Positions 25,680 through 34,111 of a stretch of DNA of 64,000 nt are shown in pieces. This DNA comes from Pseudomonadales bacterium (GTDB lineage Bacteria > Pseudomonadota > Gammaproteobacteria > Pseudomonadales > Azotimanducaceae), in NCBI GenBank assembly GCA_017642855.1, contig JAEPOO010000002.1, positions 705,545-769,544 of the forward strand, written 5' to 3'. Position numbers and translations under genes: made by a program. Under the pieces are notes generated by a model, which saw only the letters and a list, made by a program, of their open reading frames with translations, did not search any database and was not told the origin of the DNA. The stretch's first letter is position 1, and each line of letters starts with the position of its first letter.

Positions 25680-27460
25680 TTCAGGTGCTCCTCGGGCATT
25701 TCAATGTCTGTGTCGAGTAGTATTTCTGCATAGCTCTTGCCTTGTGTATCGCTGCGTAAACTGGCAACGCCACCGCCGCCCAGGACGTCGTGAAGAAGGA
25801 AGTTGATGGACGAGGTTCCAGGCAGGAAAAAACGTTCCACGCGTCCACCATTCAGGAAGTGATGGAAAACTTCTGCAACACGCGCTTCAGAGAGTTGGTG
25901 GTAGATCTGGGGAAGCAGTGCCGGGTCTCGCGCAATGATGCCAATATTGGCATTGTTCCCTTTGTCCCCGGACCGTCCGTAGGCGACCTGCCGTAACGGC
26001 ACCTTAATTGTTTTGTTGGGGACTGCTGGTATTTCAGGTTCAGGTGGCTTGGGTCTGGGAAGCTGTTCTGCGTTGGAGCCATAGATCTTGTGCTCGCAAA
26101 CCTCTCCGTTCATGTGGATCTTGATGCCGACTTCCTGTTTATCAACCAGAAATGAAAACAGTCGCACGACGGGGGAAGGGGAAGGTCTGCCGCCCGTGTG
26201 CAGCGCCATGCCCGGCGGAGTGGCAAGTGCGAGTCCCGTGGCTTCCTTCAAGAGTAGCGATAGCGCTTTCGGGTTCCTGTGTTTGGCGGAGATTCTGAGC
26301 GCTGTTTCGCGTGATTCGCTGTGTGTGTTGCCGAAATGTACTTCGCTACCGAAGGGTTCAATCGAGACCTCATCGAAGTCAGCGAGGCTTAGGGCTTCAA
26401 GTTTTCGTCGTGTTCTTTTCAGTGCAGCGTCTGCAAATATGTCTGCCTTCTCCGCACTGTCTTTACCGATGAAATACCAGAGTGTGATGATTTTTGAACC
26501 ATCTGTGTAAGTTGCGCTGGTTTTGTATGTGGCGGTTGCCGGATGACCTTTGGCGCCGCTCACCTGGACCCGATTCTGTGATTCTTCAGTGATGGAGACG
26601 CCTGAGAAGTCGCAAATCACGTCCGGCAGGAAATACGCTCGGGGATCCCCAATTTCATACAACATCTGTTCTGACACGGTACCTCGGGTAACCTGCCCAC
26701 CGGTTCCTGCAGGTTTTGTGATCGTCATGGCGCCATCGGCGCCGATCTCGGCGATGGGGTAGCCGATGTTGTCCAGATTGGCAGCGATCTCACGCCAGTC
26801 GGTGTGATTGCCGCCGGTTGCCTGTGGTCCGCATTCAATCAAGTGCCCGGCGAGGCTGCCTGCGGCCAGAAGATCCCAATCGTTAGGCTGCCATCCGAAT
26901 TCATGAAGGCAGGCACCCAGGGTCAGGGCGCTGTCGACGCATCGACCGGTCACGATGATATCGGCGCCCATGCCTAAGGCTTCTGCGATGGGGAAAGCGC
27001 CGAGGTAGGCATTAATACTGGCAACGTCTTCAGGGTCGGGAAAGATGGCGCCAGAGAACATTTCCTGTTTGTCTTTAAAGGTCGCTGCTTGATTGACGAG
27101 GTCGTCTCCCGTGATGGTAGCGACCTTTAGATTGAGTCCAGCTTCCGCGATCAGCTTTTCGATTTCCTTCGCGCACGCGAGCGGATTGACACCCCCGGCG
27201 TTGGAGAGCAGTTTCACACCCTGTTGTTCGATGTCGTGGAGGTTGGGTGCGATCACATCCGTGACAAAGTCCGTTGCGTAACCCGCGTCCTGTGATTTCG
27301 CTCGCGCTCTTGCCAGTATCGACATGGTGATTTCGGCCAGGTAATCGAAAGCAATGTAGTCCACCTGTCCCGAGGCGAGCAGTTGTGGCACGGCCATGTC
27401 AGATTCACCCCAGAATCCGCTCCCTCCAGCAATGCGAATAAGCGATGGTACGCGAGCCAT
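25676..27460 (-). CDS. AtuA-like (DUF1446) acyclic terpene utilization protein
   Basis: 594 residues. An N-terminal DUF1446 domain (IRIAGGSGFWGESDMAVPQL, LLSNAGGVNPLACAKEIEKL, GADIIVTGRCVDSALTLGAC) is followed by a C-terminal ferredoxin-like AtuA domain of about 100 residues (VPLRQVAYGRSGDKGNNANI). AtuA is the first gene of the citronellol/geranyl-CoA pathway clusters of pseudomonads; its biochemical role is not firmly known. I take the ATG at 27460 with a GGAGG ribosome-binding site over an upstream in-frame start without one. It leads the operon and is overlapped by the beta-subunit gene. No AtuB, D or E homologue is in the operon, so the pathway may differ from classical atu. Confidence 0.88.
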   Translation of the reverse strand: MARVPSLIRIAGGSGFWGESDMAVPQLLASGQVDYIAFDYLAEITMSILARARAKSQDAGYATDFVTDVIAPNLHDIEQQGVKLLSNAGGVNPLACAKEIEKLIAEAGLNLKVATITGDDLVNQAATFKDKQEMFSGAIFPDPEDVASINAYLGAFPIAEALGMGADIIVTGRCVDSALTLGACLHEFGWQPNDWDLLAAGSLAGHLIECGPQATGGNHTDWREIAANLDNIGYPIAEIGADGAMTITKPAGTGGQVTRGTVSEQMLYEIGDPRAYFLPDVICDFSGVSITEESQNRVQVSGAKGHPATATYKTSATYTDGSKIITLWYFIGKDSAEKADIFADAALKRTRRKLEALSLADFDEVSIEPFGSEVHFGNTHSESRETALRISAKHRNPKALSLLLKEATGLALATPPGMALHTGGRPSPSPVVRLFSFLVDKQEVGIKIHMNGEVCEHKIYGSNAEQLPRPKPPEPEIPAVPNKTIKVPLRQVAYGRSGDKGNNANIGIIARDPALLPQIYHQLSEARVAEVFHHFLNGGRVERFFLPGTSSINFLLHDVLGGGGVASLRSDTQGKSYAEILLDTDIEMPEEHLK

Positions 27461-27499
27461 GCGCCCTCCGTGGTTGTTCTCTTCCCCCAAGATTTTGGA

Positions 27500-27528
27500 T
27501 TGTATGATTGTCTGACAAATCCCGCAAG
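27500..27528 (-). promoter_or_regulatory. Promoter of the carboxylase operon
   Basis: Reading the minus strand, TTGCGG and TACAAT are separated by exactly 17 bp, about 40 bp before the AtuA-like ATG. The -10 is a 5/6 consensus match. The GntR-type palindrome lies inside the spacer. Confidence 0.5.
27508..27518. promoter_or_regulatory. FadR/GntR-type operator palindrome
   Basis: TTGTC-T-GACAA is a perfect 11-bp palindrome of the kind bound by FadR-subfamily GntR regulators. Its position between -35 and -10 predicts repression by the GntR protein of the same operon. Confidence 0.5.
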
Positions 27529-27800
27529 TGCCTGCCAGCCGAGTACGGCATGCGTCAATTGGCCCTTGGCCATGGCGGAACATGTTGAAGTGAGGTATCC
27601 AGGCCTCCCATCTGGCTCAGGCCTCGACAAGGTCGGCTATTGGTTTAAACCCCGGGCCGTGAGTCGATTGCCGAAACGAATGAAACGCTCGCCAAAATGC
27701 CACGCAATTCGCTGCCCGTCACCGTCGTCCGGCTTTTGACAGCCCTTCTTGTTCTTATGTGGCTGATGCTACCATGCACGCATTGCAGTGGAGTTGGGTT

Positions 27801-28634
27801 ATGCAAGGACCAACAGGTTGTTTCTCTGATTCGTTGCTCAGCGGAAAACGGGCGCTGATCACCGGTGGTGGTACCGGAATTGGCAAAGCGGTTGCGCTCG
27901 AATTAGCTCGAGCCGGCGCCGATCTTGTGCTGGCGGCCCGCCGCATTGAGGTCCTTGAGGAAGCTGCGAAAGAAATCCGCGAGGAAACAGGCCGGCAGGT
28001 AGATTGCCTGTTGGTGAATATCAGGGATGTTGAGACAGTGACTGCCCTTGCTGAAGAGGTCGCAAAGCGCTGGGGTCAGGTAGATATTCTCATTAACAAT
28101 GCGGGCGGCCAGTTTGTGCAGCCTGCGGAAGACTACAGCCCGAACGGTTGGCGCACGGTCATCGACCTAAACCTTAACGGTAGCTGGAACATGACCCAGG
28201 CGTTCGGCAAACAGATGCTCGACGGCCACGGCGGTTGTATCTGCAACATCGTTGTGGCGCTTGGCCGCGGCATGCCCGGCATTGCGCATACCAGTGCAGC
28301 TCGAGCCGGTGTGCAGGATCTTTCGCGCAGCCTTTCGTATGAGTGGGGACCTAAAGTTCGTATCAACAATATTGGGCCTGGCTCAATCGTAACCGATGCC
28401 TTTGAAAACACTTATGACGACAATGTGCTGGATGACATTGGTGAGACCCCGATGCCGCACCCCGGCACCGTTGAGGACATCGCGAACGGGGTTGTGTTTA
28501 TCGTGTCACCAGCGGGTCGTTTTATTACCGGTGAAACCTTGATGGTGGATGGCGGCGTGTCTTGGTACGGGTCTAACCAGGCGCTAACGGGTGCCGATTT
28601 CAAACACCGCGGAGAAAAAGGTCCTGACTGGTAA
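27801..28634 (+). CDS. SDR, peroxisomal trans-2-enoyl-CoA reductase/dienoyl-CoA reductase-like
   Basis: A 277-residue SDR with cofactor motif TGGGTGIG, DILINNAGGQF and a C-terminal RFITGETLMVDGGVSWYG. The usual YxxxK is absent: the region reads GIAHTSAARAGVQDLSRSL, as in the trans-2-enoyl-CoA reductase/2,4-dienoyl-CoA reductase branch. I infer an enoyl-CoA or dienoyl-CoA reductase using NADPH. I take the ATG at 27801 with a GTGGAG ribosome-binding site; in-frame starts at 27759 and 27774 lack one. It faces the crotonase gene 3 bp downstream, and the carboxylase operon is divergent, so it probably belongs to the same acyl-CoA pathway. Confidence 0.85.
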   Translation: MQGPTGCFSDSLLSGKRALITGGGTGIGKAVALELARAGADLVLAARRIEVLEEAAKEIREETGRQVDCLLVNIRDVETVTALAEEVAKRWGQVDILINNAGGQFVQPAEDYSPNGWRTVIDLNLNGSWNMTQAFGKQMLDGHGGCICNIVVALGRGMPGIAHTSAARAGVQDLSRSLSYEWGPKVRINNIGPGSIVTDAFENTYDDNVLDDIGETPMPHPGTVEDIANGVVFIVSPAGRFITGETLMVDGGVSWYGSNQALTGADFKHRGEKGPDW

Positions 28635-28637
28635 CGT

Positions 28638-29522
28638 TTACTGTTCGGACTCCCACCAGGGGAAGAACGGCGGCATCTGGTTGGCTGAGCCTTTGAACTC
28701 CGGGTCGCGCTTCTCGAGAAACGACGCAACACCTTCTTTACCATCACCCAGGCTGGTGTAGTACATCGCCAGAGAATCAATCTCATGGGCAGTACGCGGT
28801 GAGGGCGCTGCCGAGTTTCGATACATCATTTGCCTTGCCAGCGCGATCGCCACAGGGGATCGATTGTTGACGATTTTTGCGGCAATTGCCCGTGCTGCGG
28901 GTAGTAAGTCGCCCGGTGCGTGTACCGACCGGGCAAGACCGCCGGCCAAAGCTTCTTCAGCGGTGAGAATGTCTGCTGTGTAGACCCACTCAAGCGCCTG
29001 TTGCATGCCGACAATACGCGGCAGGAACCAGGTGGAACAGGCTTCGGGTGTGACGCCGATTTTTCCGAAGACAAACCCGATCCGTGCTTTTTCAGACAAC
29101 AGTCGAATATCCATGCCGAGTGTCATGGTCGCTCCGATGCCAACAGCGGCACCATTGATGGCACCGATAACCGGCTTATGACATTCGTAGATCGCCAGGG
29201 TGACGCGCCCGCCGGTATCCCTGACACCGTTAACCATGTCGTCTTCATTGTATTTTGCTCGCAATTCTTCCAGCGAGGGTTGCATGTTTTCATCGAGGCC
29301 GAAGACATTTCCACCAACGGACAAGTCCATGCCGGCACAGAATGCTTTGCCCGCGCCGGTGACAATGACGCAACCGACCGCATCGTCGGTGCTGGCATCG
29401 TTGAACACCGTAACAAGCTCGTTGGCCATTTCGACGGTAAAAGCGTTCATGGATTCGGGGCGATCAAGGGTGACCTGGAGGATGCGGTCCTCCAGGTGGG
29501 TAGAAAGCGTCTGGTAGGTCAT
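28638..29522 (-). CDS. Enoyl-CoA hydratase/isomerase (crotonase family)
   Basis: 294 residues with the crotonase fold. The oxyanion-hole strand is FCAGMDLSVGG and the second one is KPVIGAINGAAVGIGATMTL. The acidic catalytic region is IGFVFGKIGVTPEACSTWFL, which retains the Glu typical of hydratases. It probably hydrates or isomerises an enoyl-CoA in beta-oxidation. It lies 16 bp downstream of the thioredoxin-fold selenoprotein gene on the same strand, so the two are probably in one transcript starting at the MAPEG gene. Confidence 0.92.
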   Translation of the reverse strand: MTYQTLSTHLEDRILQVTLDRPESMNAFTVEMANELVTVFNDASTDDAVGCVIVTGAGKAFCAGMDLSVGGNVFGLDENMQPSLEELRAKYNEDDMVNGVRDTGGRVTLAIYECHKPVIGAINGAAVGIGATMTLGMDIRLLSEKARIGFVFGKIGVTPEACSTWFLPRIVGMQQALEWVYTADILTAEEALAGGLARSVHAPGDLLPAARAIAAKIVNNRSPVAIALARQMMYRNSAAPSPRTAHEIDSLAMYYTSLGDGKEGVASFLEKRDPEFKGSANQMPPFFPWWESEQ

Positions 29523-29538
29523 GGATTAGTCTATTTAG

Positions 29539-30675
29539 TTACTCAATATCGAGCGGCCGATAGATATCTCGGCCCTCGGAGATGTACTGACCCATCACGT
29601 TCATGAACGTTTCACCTGCGGACCCTTCTGCCGTCAGCGTTAAGTTCTGTCTGAGGAAGTTGATGCTGTCGGGGTTCAGGTCACGTGCGATAGACCAGTA
29701 ATGATCCGCCTTTTCCGAGTTGCCATGATTTCTGAACAGGTTGCCGAGCCTGAAGGCTGCATCAGCCTTGAGCTGATCATGACTGTGCTGGCGTATATGA
29801 CCAGTCACGGTTTCAGCGGTCTGAACGTGTTCGCTGTCAGAGCCTCTCGCGACCCAATCCTTCAAGGCCGGTGAGTAGACATCATTTCCGAATGTGATCG
29901 ATTGCTCCCCATCACCCATCTCGTGGACTTTGGAGTAGGTGCCTTCATCGATTCGTACGATTCTTCCTTCCTCATCAATCCAGGCAGCAGACGGCACGTT
30001 CACGAAATTGAAAACGCTGCTGATCATATGATCCTGGTCGATGACCTGAATGTAGGTTGGATTGGCTGCGTCGAAAATGGGACCTGCAACGGCTTCACCC
30101 CCGGTGTCTTCAGCGACACAGATGATGACAAAGTTGGGGTCGTTTACTTCTTCATATACTTGTTGCCACACGGGCACGTCGAGTTGGCATCCTCACCATG
30201 AAGACCAGGTCACGATCAGGGCTTTCTTGCCTTTCAGATCCGCCATGCGGATCACGTTGCCCTGACGATCTTCGATTTCGAAGTCCGGGGCCATCGCGTT
30301 AACCATCATGTTCTCTCGCTTCGCGGGAATTTCCGCGAAGCTCCAGACTCTGGATTCAACATCAGCAACGTAGGTCTGGTTCAGCAAATCAGCAAAGGCA
30401 GTCAGGTTCAACCATTCGCGACCGTTCTGCTCAACCATGAGATCACCTTTGATCGGGATACACAGATCAGCAAAGCAGGCGCCCTCAGGTTTGAGTTCAA
30501 AGCCGTTTACAGATTCAAGATCTTCGGGTCGAATCAGAAGCTCATCGCCTTCGCCTGTTTCGGCGAGCGTGATTTTCTTTCCCTGATAGAGCACCGTTGT
30601 GCTCCCATCTGGATGAATTGGAGTCTCTTCGAATGGGTTTCGAAGCTCCGGGTAAGCAAAAAATGCTTCGGACAT
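29539..30675 (-). CDS. Thioredoxin-fold selenoprotein (UGA read as selenocysteine at residue 161)
   Basis: A single 378-residue frame interrupted only by a TGA at 30193-30195. Reading through gives TWSSW-U-G-C-QLDVPVWQ, which places Sec161 exactly at the first redox Cys of a WCxC/ResA-TlpA-type active site, with Cys163 as partner. An N-terminal domain of about 125 residues (FELKPEGACFADLCIPIKGD) precedes the redoxin core (APDFEIEDRQGNVIRMADLK). The conserved cis-Pro region is FNFVNVPSAAWIDEEGRIVR, and a helical C-terminal extension with TPR-like character (AFRLGNLFRNHGNSEKADHY) follows. Both sides of the UGA belong to the same fold, so a split gene is unlikely. A strong AAAGGAG precedes the ATG. 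It is predicted to be a cytoplasmic thiol/peroxide oxidoreductase. It sits between MAPEG and crotonase genes. Confidence 0.85.
30164..30189 (-). promoter_or_regulatory. SECIS-like hairpin downstream of the UGA
   Basis: In the mRNA, UGCCA (nt 4-8 after UGA) pairs perfectly with UGGCA (nt 25-29). An inner ACG/CGU stem closes a UGCC tetraloop. The loop begins 17 nt after the UGA (16 nt between) and has G in its second position. Both properties fit the bacterial SECIS model (a G in the first two loop bases, 16-37 nt distance). Confidence 0.55.
30193..30195 (-). other. In-frame UGA, predicted selenocysteine codon
   Basis: The only stop inside an otherwise continuous 378-codon frame. It falls between Trp160 and Gly162 of the thioredoxin active site. 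Confidence 0.82.
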
Positions 30676-30730
30676 CGGGCCTGCTCCTTTCTTATGGAAA
30701 GTTGAGACCCGTTATCCTAAAGGTCTGGTT

Positions 30731-31174
30731 TCAGTCTGTCATCATGTGAATGGCGCCGTTTCCGGCCATCACCAGGATACAAATCGAGCCAAACAGGAAG
30801 ATCATGAAGCGCACCATTACCACGTTGCTTGTAGCGTGTACGAGGCTGTGCACGATTCGAGAAACGACGTACGCCCAGGCAAGATAAAGGTTCAGACCAT
30901 CACCGAGTCCTATCATCGCGCTGGCAATGGCAGTTGCGTAGAAAATCGTAGGCTGTTCGTGTAGATGATTGTAGTTATCTGCTTTCCACTGAATTTCCTT
31001 TGGCATTTTGGCACCCAGCTCAGAGGTGCGTTCTCCGGTATCTGGCCCCCAGTCTTGCTTGGCGATATAAGGAAGGCGAGTGGCTGCCATCCAGGCGAGC
31101 ATGATGATTGTCCAAATCACCAGAACGAAAATGGGAAGAAGAATTGGGTTTAAACCACCTAACAGTTCAGTCAT
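30731..31174 (-). CDS. MAPEG family membrane protein
   Basis: 147 residues with four hydrophobic helices, the size and layout of MAPEG proteins (membrane glutathione transferase/eicosanoid family). Characteristic is the helix-2 region NYNHLHEQPTIFYATAIASA followed by LAWAYVVSRIVHSLVHATSN with the conserved Arg/His-Ser. The family uses or binds glutathione at the membrane. It is 55 bp upstream of the selenoprotein gene on the same strand. A shared role in thiol or lipid-peroxide chemistry is plausible but inferred. Confidence 0.85.
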   Translation of the reverse strand: MTELLGGLNPILLPIFVLVIWTIIMLAWMAATRLPYIAKQDWGPDTGERTSELGAKMPKEIQWKADNYNHLHEQPTIFYATAIASAMIGLGDGLNLYLAWAYVVSRIVHSLVHATSNVVMVRFMIFLFGSICILVMAGNGAIHMMTD

Positions 31175-31322
31175 GTGGAAATCCTCGCTTGTTGGTTGAT
31201 GTTGTTGAGGTTGAATTTATCTTCCACAATTAGGGCTATATCTCCAGCGTGAAATCATTCTTCGCCAGGCAGCTGACTTTTCGATGGCCGCTGATATCAT
31301 GTCTGCCTGACCTAGCGGCAAT

Positions 31323-32513
31323 ATGATGACTCTCCAAAGTTTCAGAACAGACGTCCGCCGGTGGCTGGATGCAAACTGCCCGGAAACGATGCGCGTAAAA
31401 ATGCGTCCGGACGAGGCCATTAACGGTGGTTACAAGAAGCGCTCTTCCAATCCGGATTCAGAGATCTGGTTACAGCGTATGGTTGAGCAAGGGTGGACTG
31501 CGCCAAACTGGCCAAAAGAGTACGGTGGCGCAGACCTCGATAAAAATGAATTCGTGGTGTTGCTCGAAGAGATGCAGCGCATCAATGCACGCCCGCCGTT
31601 GGTCGGTATGGGTGTTTCCATGATTGGACCGACACTGCTTGAGTACGGAACGGAAGAACAGAAGCAGCGATTCCTGCCGCCCATCGCAAAAGGCGAAGCC
31701 TCATGGTGTCAGGGTTATAGTGAGCCCGGTGCAGGCTCTGATCTGGCAGGACTGCAGACGAAAGCTGTGCTTGATGGTGACGAGTTTGTCATTAATGGTT
31801 CGAAAATCTGGACCTCAAGTGCCGCCTTTGCCGACTGGATGTTCTGTCTGGTCCGTACCGACCCACAGGCACCGAAGCATCAAGGCATCAGTTTCTTTCT
31901 TCTCTCAATGGATAGCCCTGGCGTATCCGTGAAGCCGATCAGACTGATTAACGGTACCTCACCCTTTTACCAAACGTTTTTTGATGACGTACGGGTCCCT
32001 CGGGAAAACCTGGTACATCGAATCAATGAAGGCTGGGAAGTTGGTAAAAGGCTTCTGCAGCATGAGCGGTCGGGGTTAGCGGCGCTCGCAAGCGCCGATG
32101 CAGCAGGCCCGCTAGAGCGAATCAAACCGGGCAATGACTTTGCCGAAATGGTAAACATTTATGCCTCTTTGTCCGACGCTGAGTTGCGTGACAGTTGGAC
32201 CGACAATGAAATGATTAAGCAGGCGCTGCTGTTGACAAAGCGCCGTGTGGTCGAAGAATCAGAGGCCAAAACGCCGGGTGCGGCAACTTCCATCTTTAAG
32301 TACATCGAAGCAGAGTATGTAAAGCGTCAGCTTGAGCTTCAGCTTAAGACCAGGGGAACTCAGGGACTGGGTTGGAACGGAGAGACCTTTTCGGAAGAAG
32401 ACATTTCCATGGGGCGACTGTGGCTGGAGTCGAAAGCGATTTCCATTGCCGGTGGCTCTAATGAGGTGCAGTTAAACATTATCAGTAAGAGAGTGCTTGG
32501 TCTTCCGGACTGA
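31323..32513 (+). CDS. Acyl-CoA dehydrogenase
   Basis: 396 residues, FAD-dependent. Signature 1 reads WCQGYSEPGAGSDLAGLQTK, followed by GSKIWTSSAAFADWMFCLVR. The C-terminal signature is SIAGGSNEVQLNIISKRVLG. It introduces the alpha-beta double bond of an acyl-CoA, passing electrons to ETF. The hotdog protein gene follows 24 bp later on the same strand, suggesting a dehydrogenase/hydratase unit. Chain specificity cannot be read, although the large cluster around it suggests branched or cyclic acyl chains. Confidence 0.93.
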   Translation: MMTLQSFRTDVRRWLDANCPETMRVKMRPDEAINGGYKKRSSNPDSEIWLQRMVEQGWTAPNWPKEYGGADLDKNEFVVLLEEMQRINARPPLVGMGVSMIGPTLLEYGTEEQKQRFLPPIAKGEASWCQGYSEPGAGSDLAGLQTKAVLDGDEFVINGSKIWTSSAAFADWMFCLVRTDPQAPKHQGISFFLLSMDSPGVSVKPIRLINGTSPFYQTFFDDVRVPRENLVHRINEGWEVGKRLLQHERSGLAALASADAAGPLERIKPGNDFAEMVNIYASLSDAELRDSWTDNEMIKQALLLTKRRVVEESEAKTPGAATSIFKYIEAEYVKRQLELQLKTRGTQGLGWNGETFSEEDISMGRLWLESKAISIAGGSNEVQLNIISKRVLGLPD

Positions 32514-32537
32514 TGGCGAGCGAAAGGTAAAATTGAG

Positions 32538-33389
32538 ATGGCAGAAATAATCAAAGGGCCACTTTGGCCCGCAAGAAACCAGTCTGCTGACGCCGGTGCT
32601 GGCAGCATTCATGATGACGACACCGCACAGGATCTTGGTTTCAGGGGCGGCACCGTTGCTGGTGACGTGCACATGAACCAGTTTGTTCCGGTGCTCCTGA
32701 AAGTTTTTGGCAACACCTGGTTAGAGCAGGGCAACCTGTCTTTGCAGTTTAGAAATCCCACCATCGACCGCGAGGTGGTTCAGGTATTTGTGGAACCACC
32801 AGAGGAAAGCGCCAAACAGTGCCGTGTCTGGATGGAGCGGGAAGACGGATTGTTGGTCTGCGAAGGTACAGCTGCTGTGGGTGACCATTCTCAATCGGTG
32901 CTTCGAAGCCGGGACCTGAGGGGCTGCGATCCCTCTGAGCTAAAGATACTGAACAAACTTCATCCCGGCTTGTCTCTCGGCACCTACGAAGTCACCACGG
33001 ATAGCGCAAAGCAGTTTGAACGTTTTGATGCGGAGCTGATCTCTGATCCTTTGTCCTGGTATCGGAGCGAAAGTGGTTCACCTTGGGGAGAGATTGTCGC
33101 TGCTCCTGTTACCTTGATTCAGTATCTCTATGGCTTTCCGGTCGCGGCTTTGATGCCCTTAGTGGGTGAATCCGTCGGGCTCTTTGGTGCGATAGAGATT
33201 GGTTTCGAAAATGGTCCGTTCTTGTTTGACAGGCAGTATCGTGTTGAAAGTGAAGTGGTTGCGGTTGGGCAGAGTCCGCAAACGGAATTCGTTTGGTATG
33301 ACAGTGTTGCCTATGAAGGAGAAAAAGTGATTGCCCGCATGCGCATGCAATCGAGAGCGATGAAAAACTCCTCACCTGCGTACCAATAG
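32538..33389 (+). CDS. Hotdog-fold (MaoC-like) protein, putative hydratase/thioesterase
   Basis: 283 residues in two likely hotdog halves: LGFRGGTVAGDVHMNQFVPV (residues about 33-52) and GLFGAIEIGFENGPFLFDRQ with a following strand set. The G-T-V-A-G-D-V-H segment is in the position of the MaoC H-x-P-x-A region, but the hydratase motif is not canonical, so catalytic activity is uncertain. It follows the acyl-CoA dehydrogenase by 24 bp and probably acts on its product or as a binding protein. Confidence 0.6.
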   Translation: MAEIIKGPLWPARNQSADAGAGSIHDDDTAQDLGFRGGTVAGDVHMNQFVPVLLKVFGNTWLEQGNLSLQFRNPTIDREVVQVFVEPPEESAKQCRVWMEREDGLLVCEGTAAVGDHSQSVLRSRDLRGCDPSELKILNKLHPGLSLGTYEVTTDSAKQFERFDAELISDPLSWYRSESGSPWGEIVAAPVTLIQYLYGFPVAALMPLVGESVGLFGAIEIGFENGPFLFDRQYRVESEVVAVGQSPQTEFVWYDSVAYEGEKVIARMRMQSRAMKNSSPAYQ

Positions 33390-33392
33390 TCG

Positions 33393-34037
33393 TCACATCA
33401 CCGGTCGTTTCATTGACCAGATCGACGGACCGTCATCCGGTAGCTGAATCTCTTCTGTGATTTCAAACCCAAACCGCTCGTATAGTGGATTGTTTCTGAT
33501 GTTCGAAGACTCCAGGTAAGCTGGTTTCCGAGCTTCGTCTGCCAGACGAACGCCGTGTTTCAACATGGCTGAACCAATGCCTTTACCCTGACTACCTTGC
33601 ACGGCGCCTATCGCGTGTAAGTAGAAGTGTGGTTCTTTCAGGTGAGCTTTGGCCATGGCGGTCTGCAGATAATCGCCTCGTTTCAGACTCTTTAATCCGC
33701 CCTTGACCAAGATGCGTGTCAATAGCACAAGAGCAGACAATCTGGCGGGTTGGTGTGTTGAGATGCCTGGAGGCAACCACATGGATGCGCCGGTTTGTGT
33801 CTGGTTGATAAACACATGATCGTGGTGACGGTAAAGATTCATGAGTTCAGAGCGGAACATGCTGGCGTAAAGCGCTGGACTCGCCTGACAGAACCAGTTG
33901 AATACCGGGTCCTGGCCAAAAGCCTCGCCGAGTATTCGAGCGACCTGTTCGTAATCGCCTCGTTGTGCTTTGTTCACCACGTGATCTGCAGGTCTACCTG
34001 TTTCCATTTGACTGTCTCGTTCATTGTTTGGGGTCAT
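33393..34037 (-). CDS. GNAT family N-acetyltransferase
   Basis: 214 residues. The acetyl-CoA binding motif A reads HAIGAVQGSQGKGIGSAMLK (the Q/R-x-x-G-x-G loop is QGKGIGS), followed by YLESSNIRNNPLYERFGFEI, typical of this fold. An ATG at 34037 with AGAGGG upstream is preferred over a longer frame that would cover the divergent promoter. The acceptor is unknown. It is divergent from the P450 gene, and its 3' end lies 3 bp from the hotdog protein stop. Confidence 0.88.
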   Translation of the reverse strand: MTPNNERDSQMETGRPADHVVNKAQRGDYEQVARILGEAFGQDPVFNWFCQASPALYASMFRSELMNLYRHHDHVFINQTQTGASMWLPPGISTHQPARLSALVLLTRILVKGGLKSLKRGDYLQTAMAKAHLKEPHFYLHAIGAVQGSQGKGIGSAMLKHGVRLADEARKPAYLESSNIRNNPLYERFGFEITEEIQLPDDGPSIWSMKRPVM

Positions 34038-34111
34038 GGGTTGTCCCTCTGGTAAGACGCCACTCAGTTGATAAATAATAGCGCCTCTTAGCCCATTGGG
34101 ATCTAGGTGAT

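Larger units (their letters stand above)
27461..27800. promoter_or_regulatory. Divergent control region between the carboxylase operon and the PECR-like SDR
   Basis: 340 bp without a gene. The minus strand holds a promoter and palindromic operator for the carboxylase operon near 27500-27525. The remainder shows no recognisable coding remnant; plus-strand frames here lack family features. Confidence 0.5.

Noticed and set aside
29539..30192. Separate 212-residue gene downstream of the UGA
   Set aside because: It begins mid-fold without a Shine-Dalgarno, is in phase with the upstream frame, and completes the thioredoxin domain. A single selenoprotein explains both parts.
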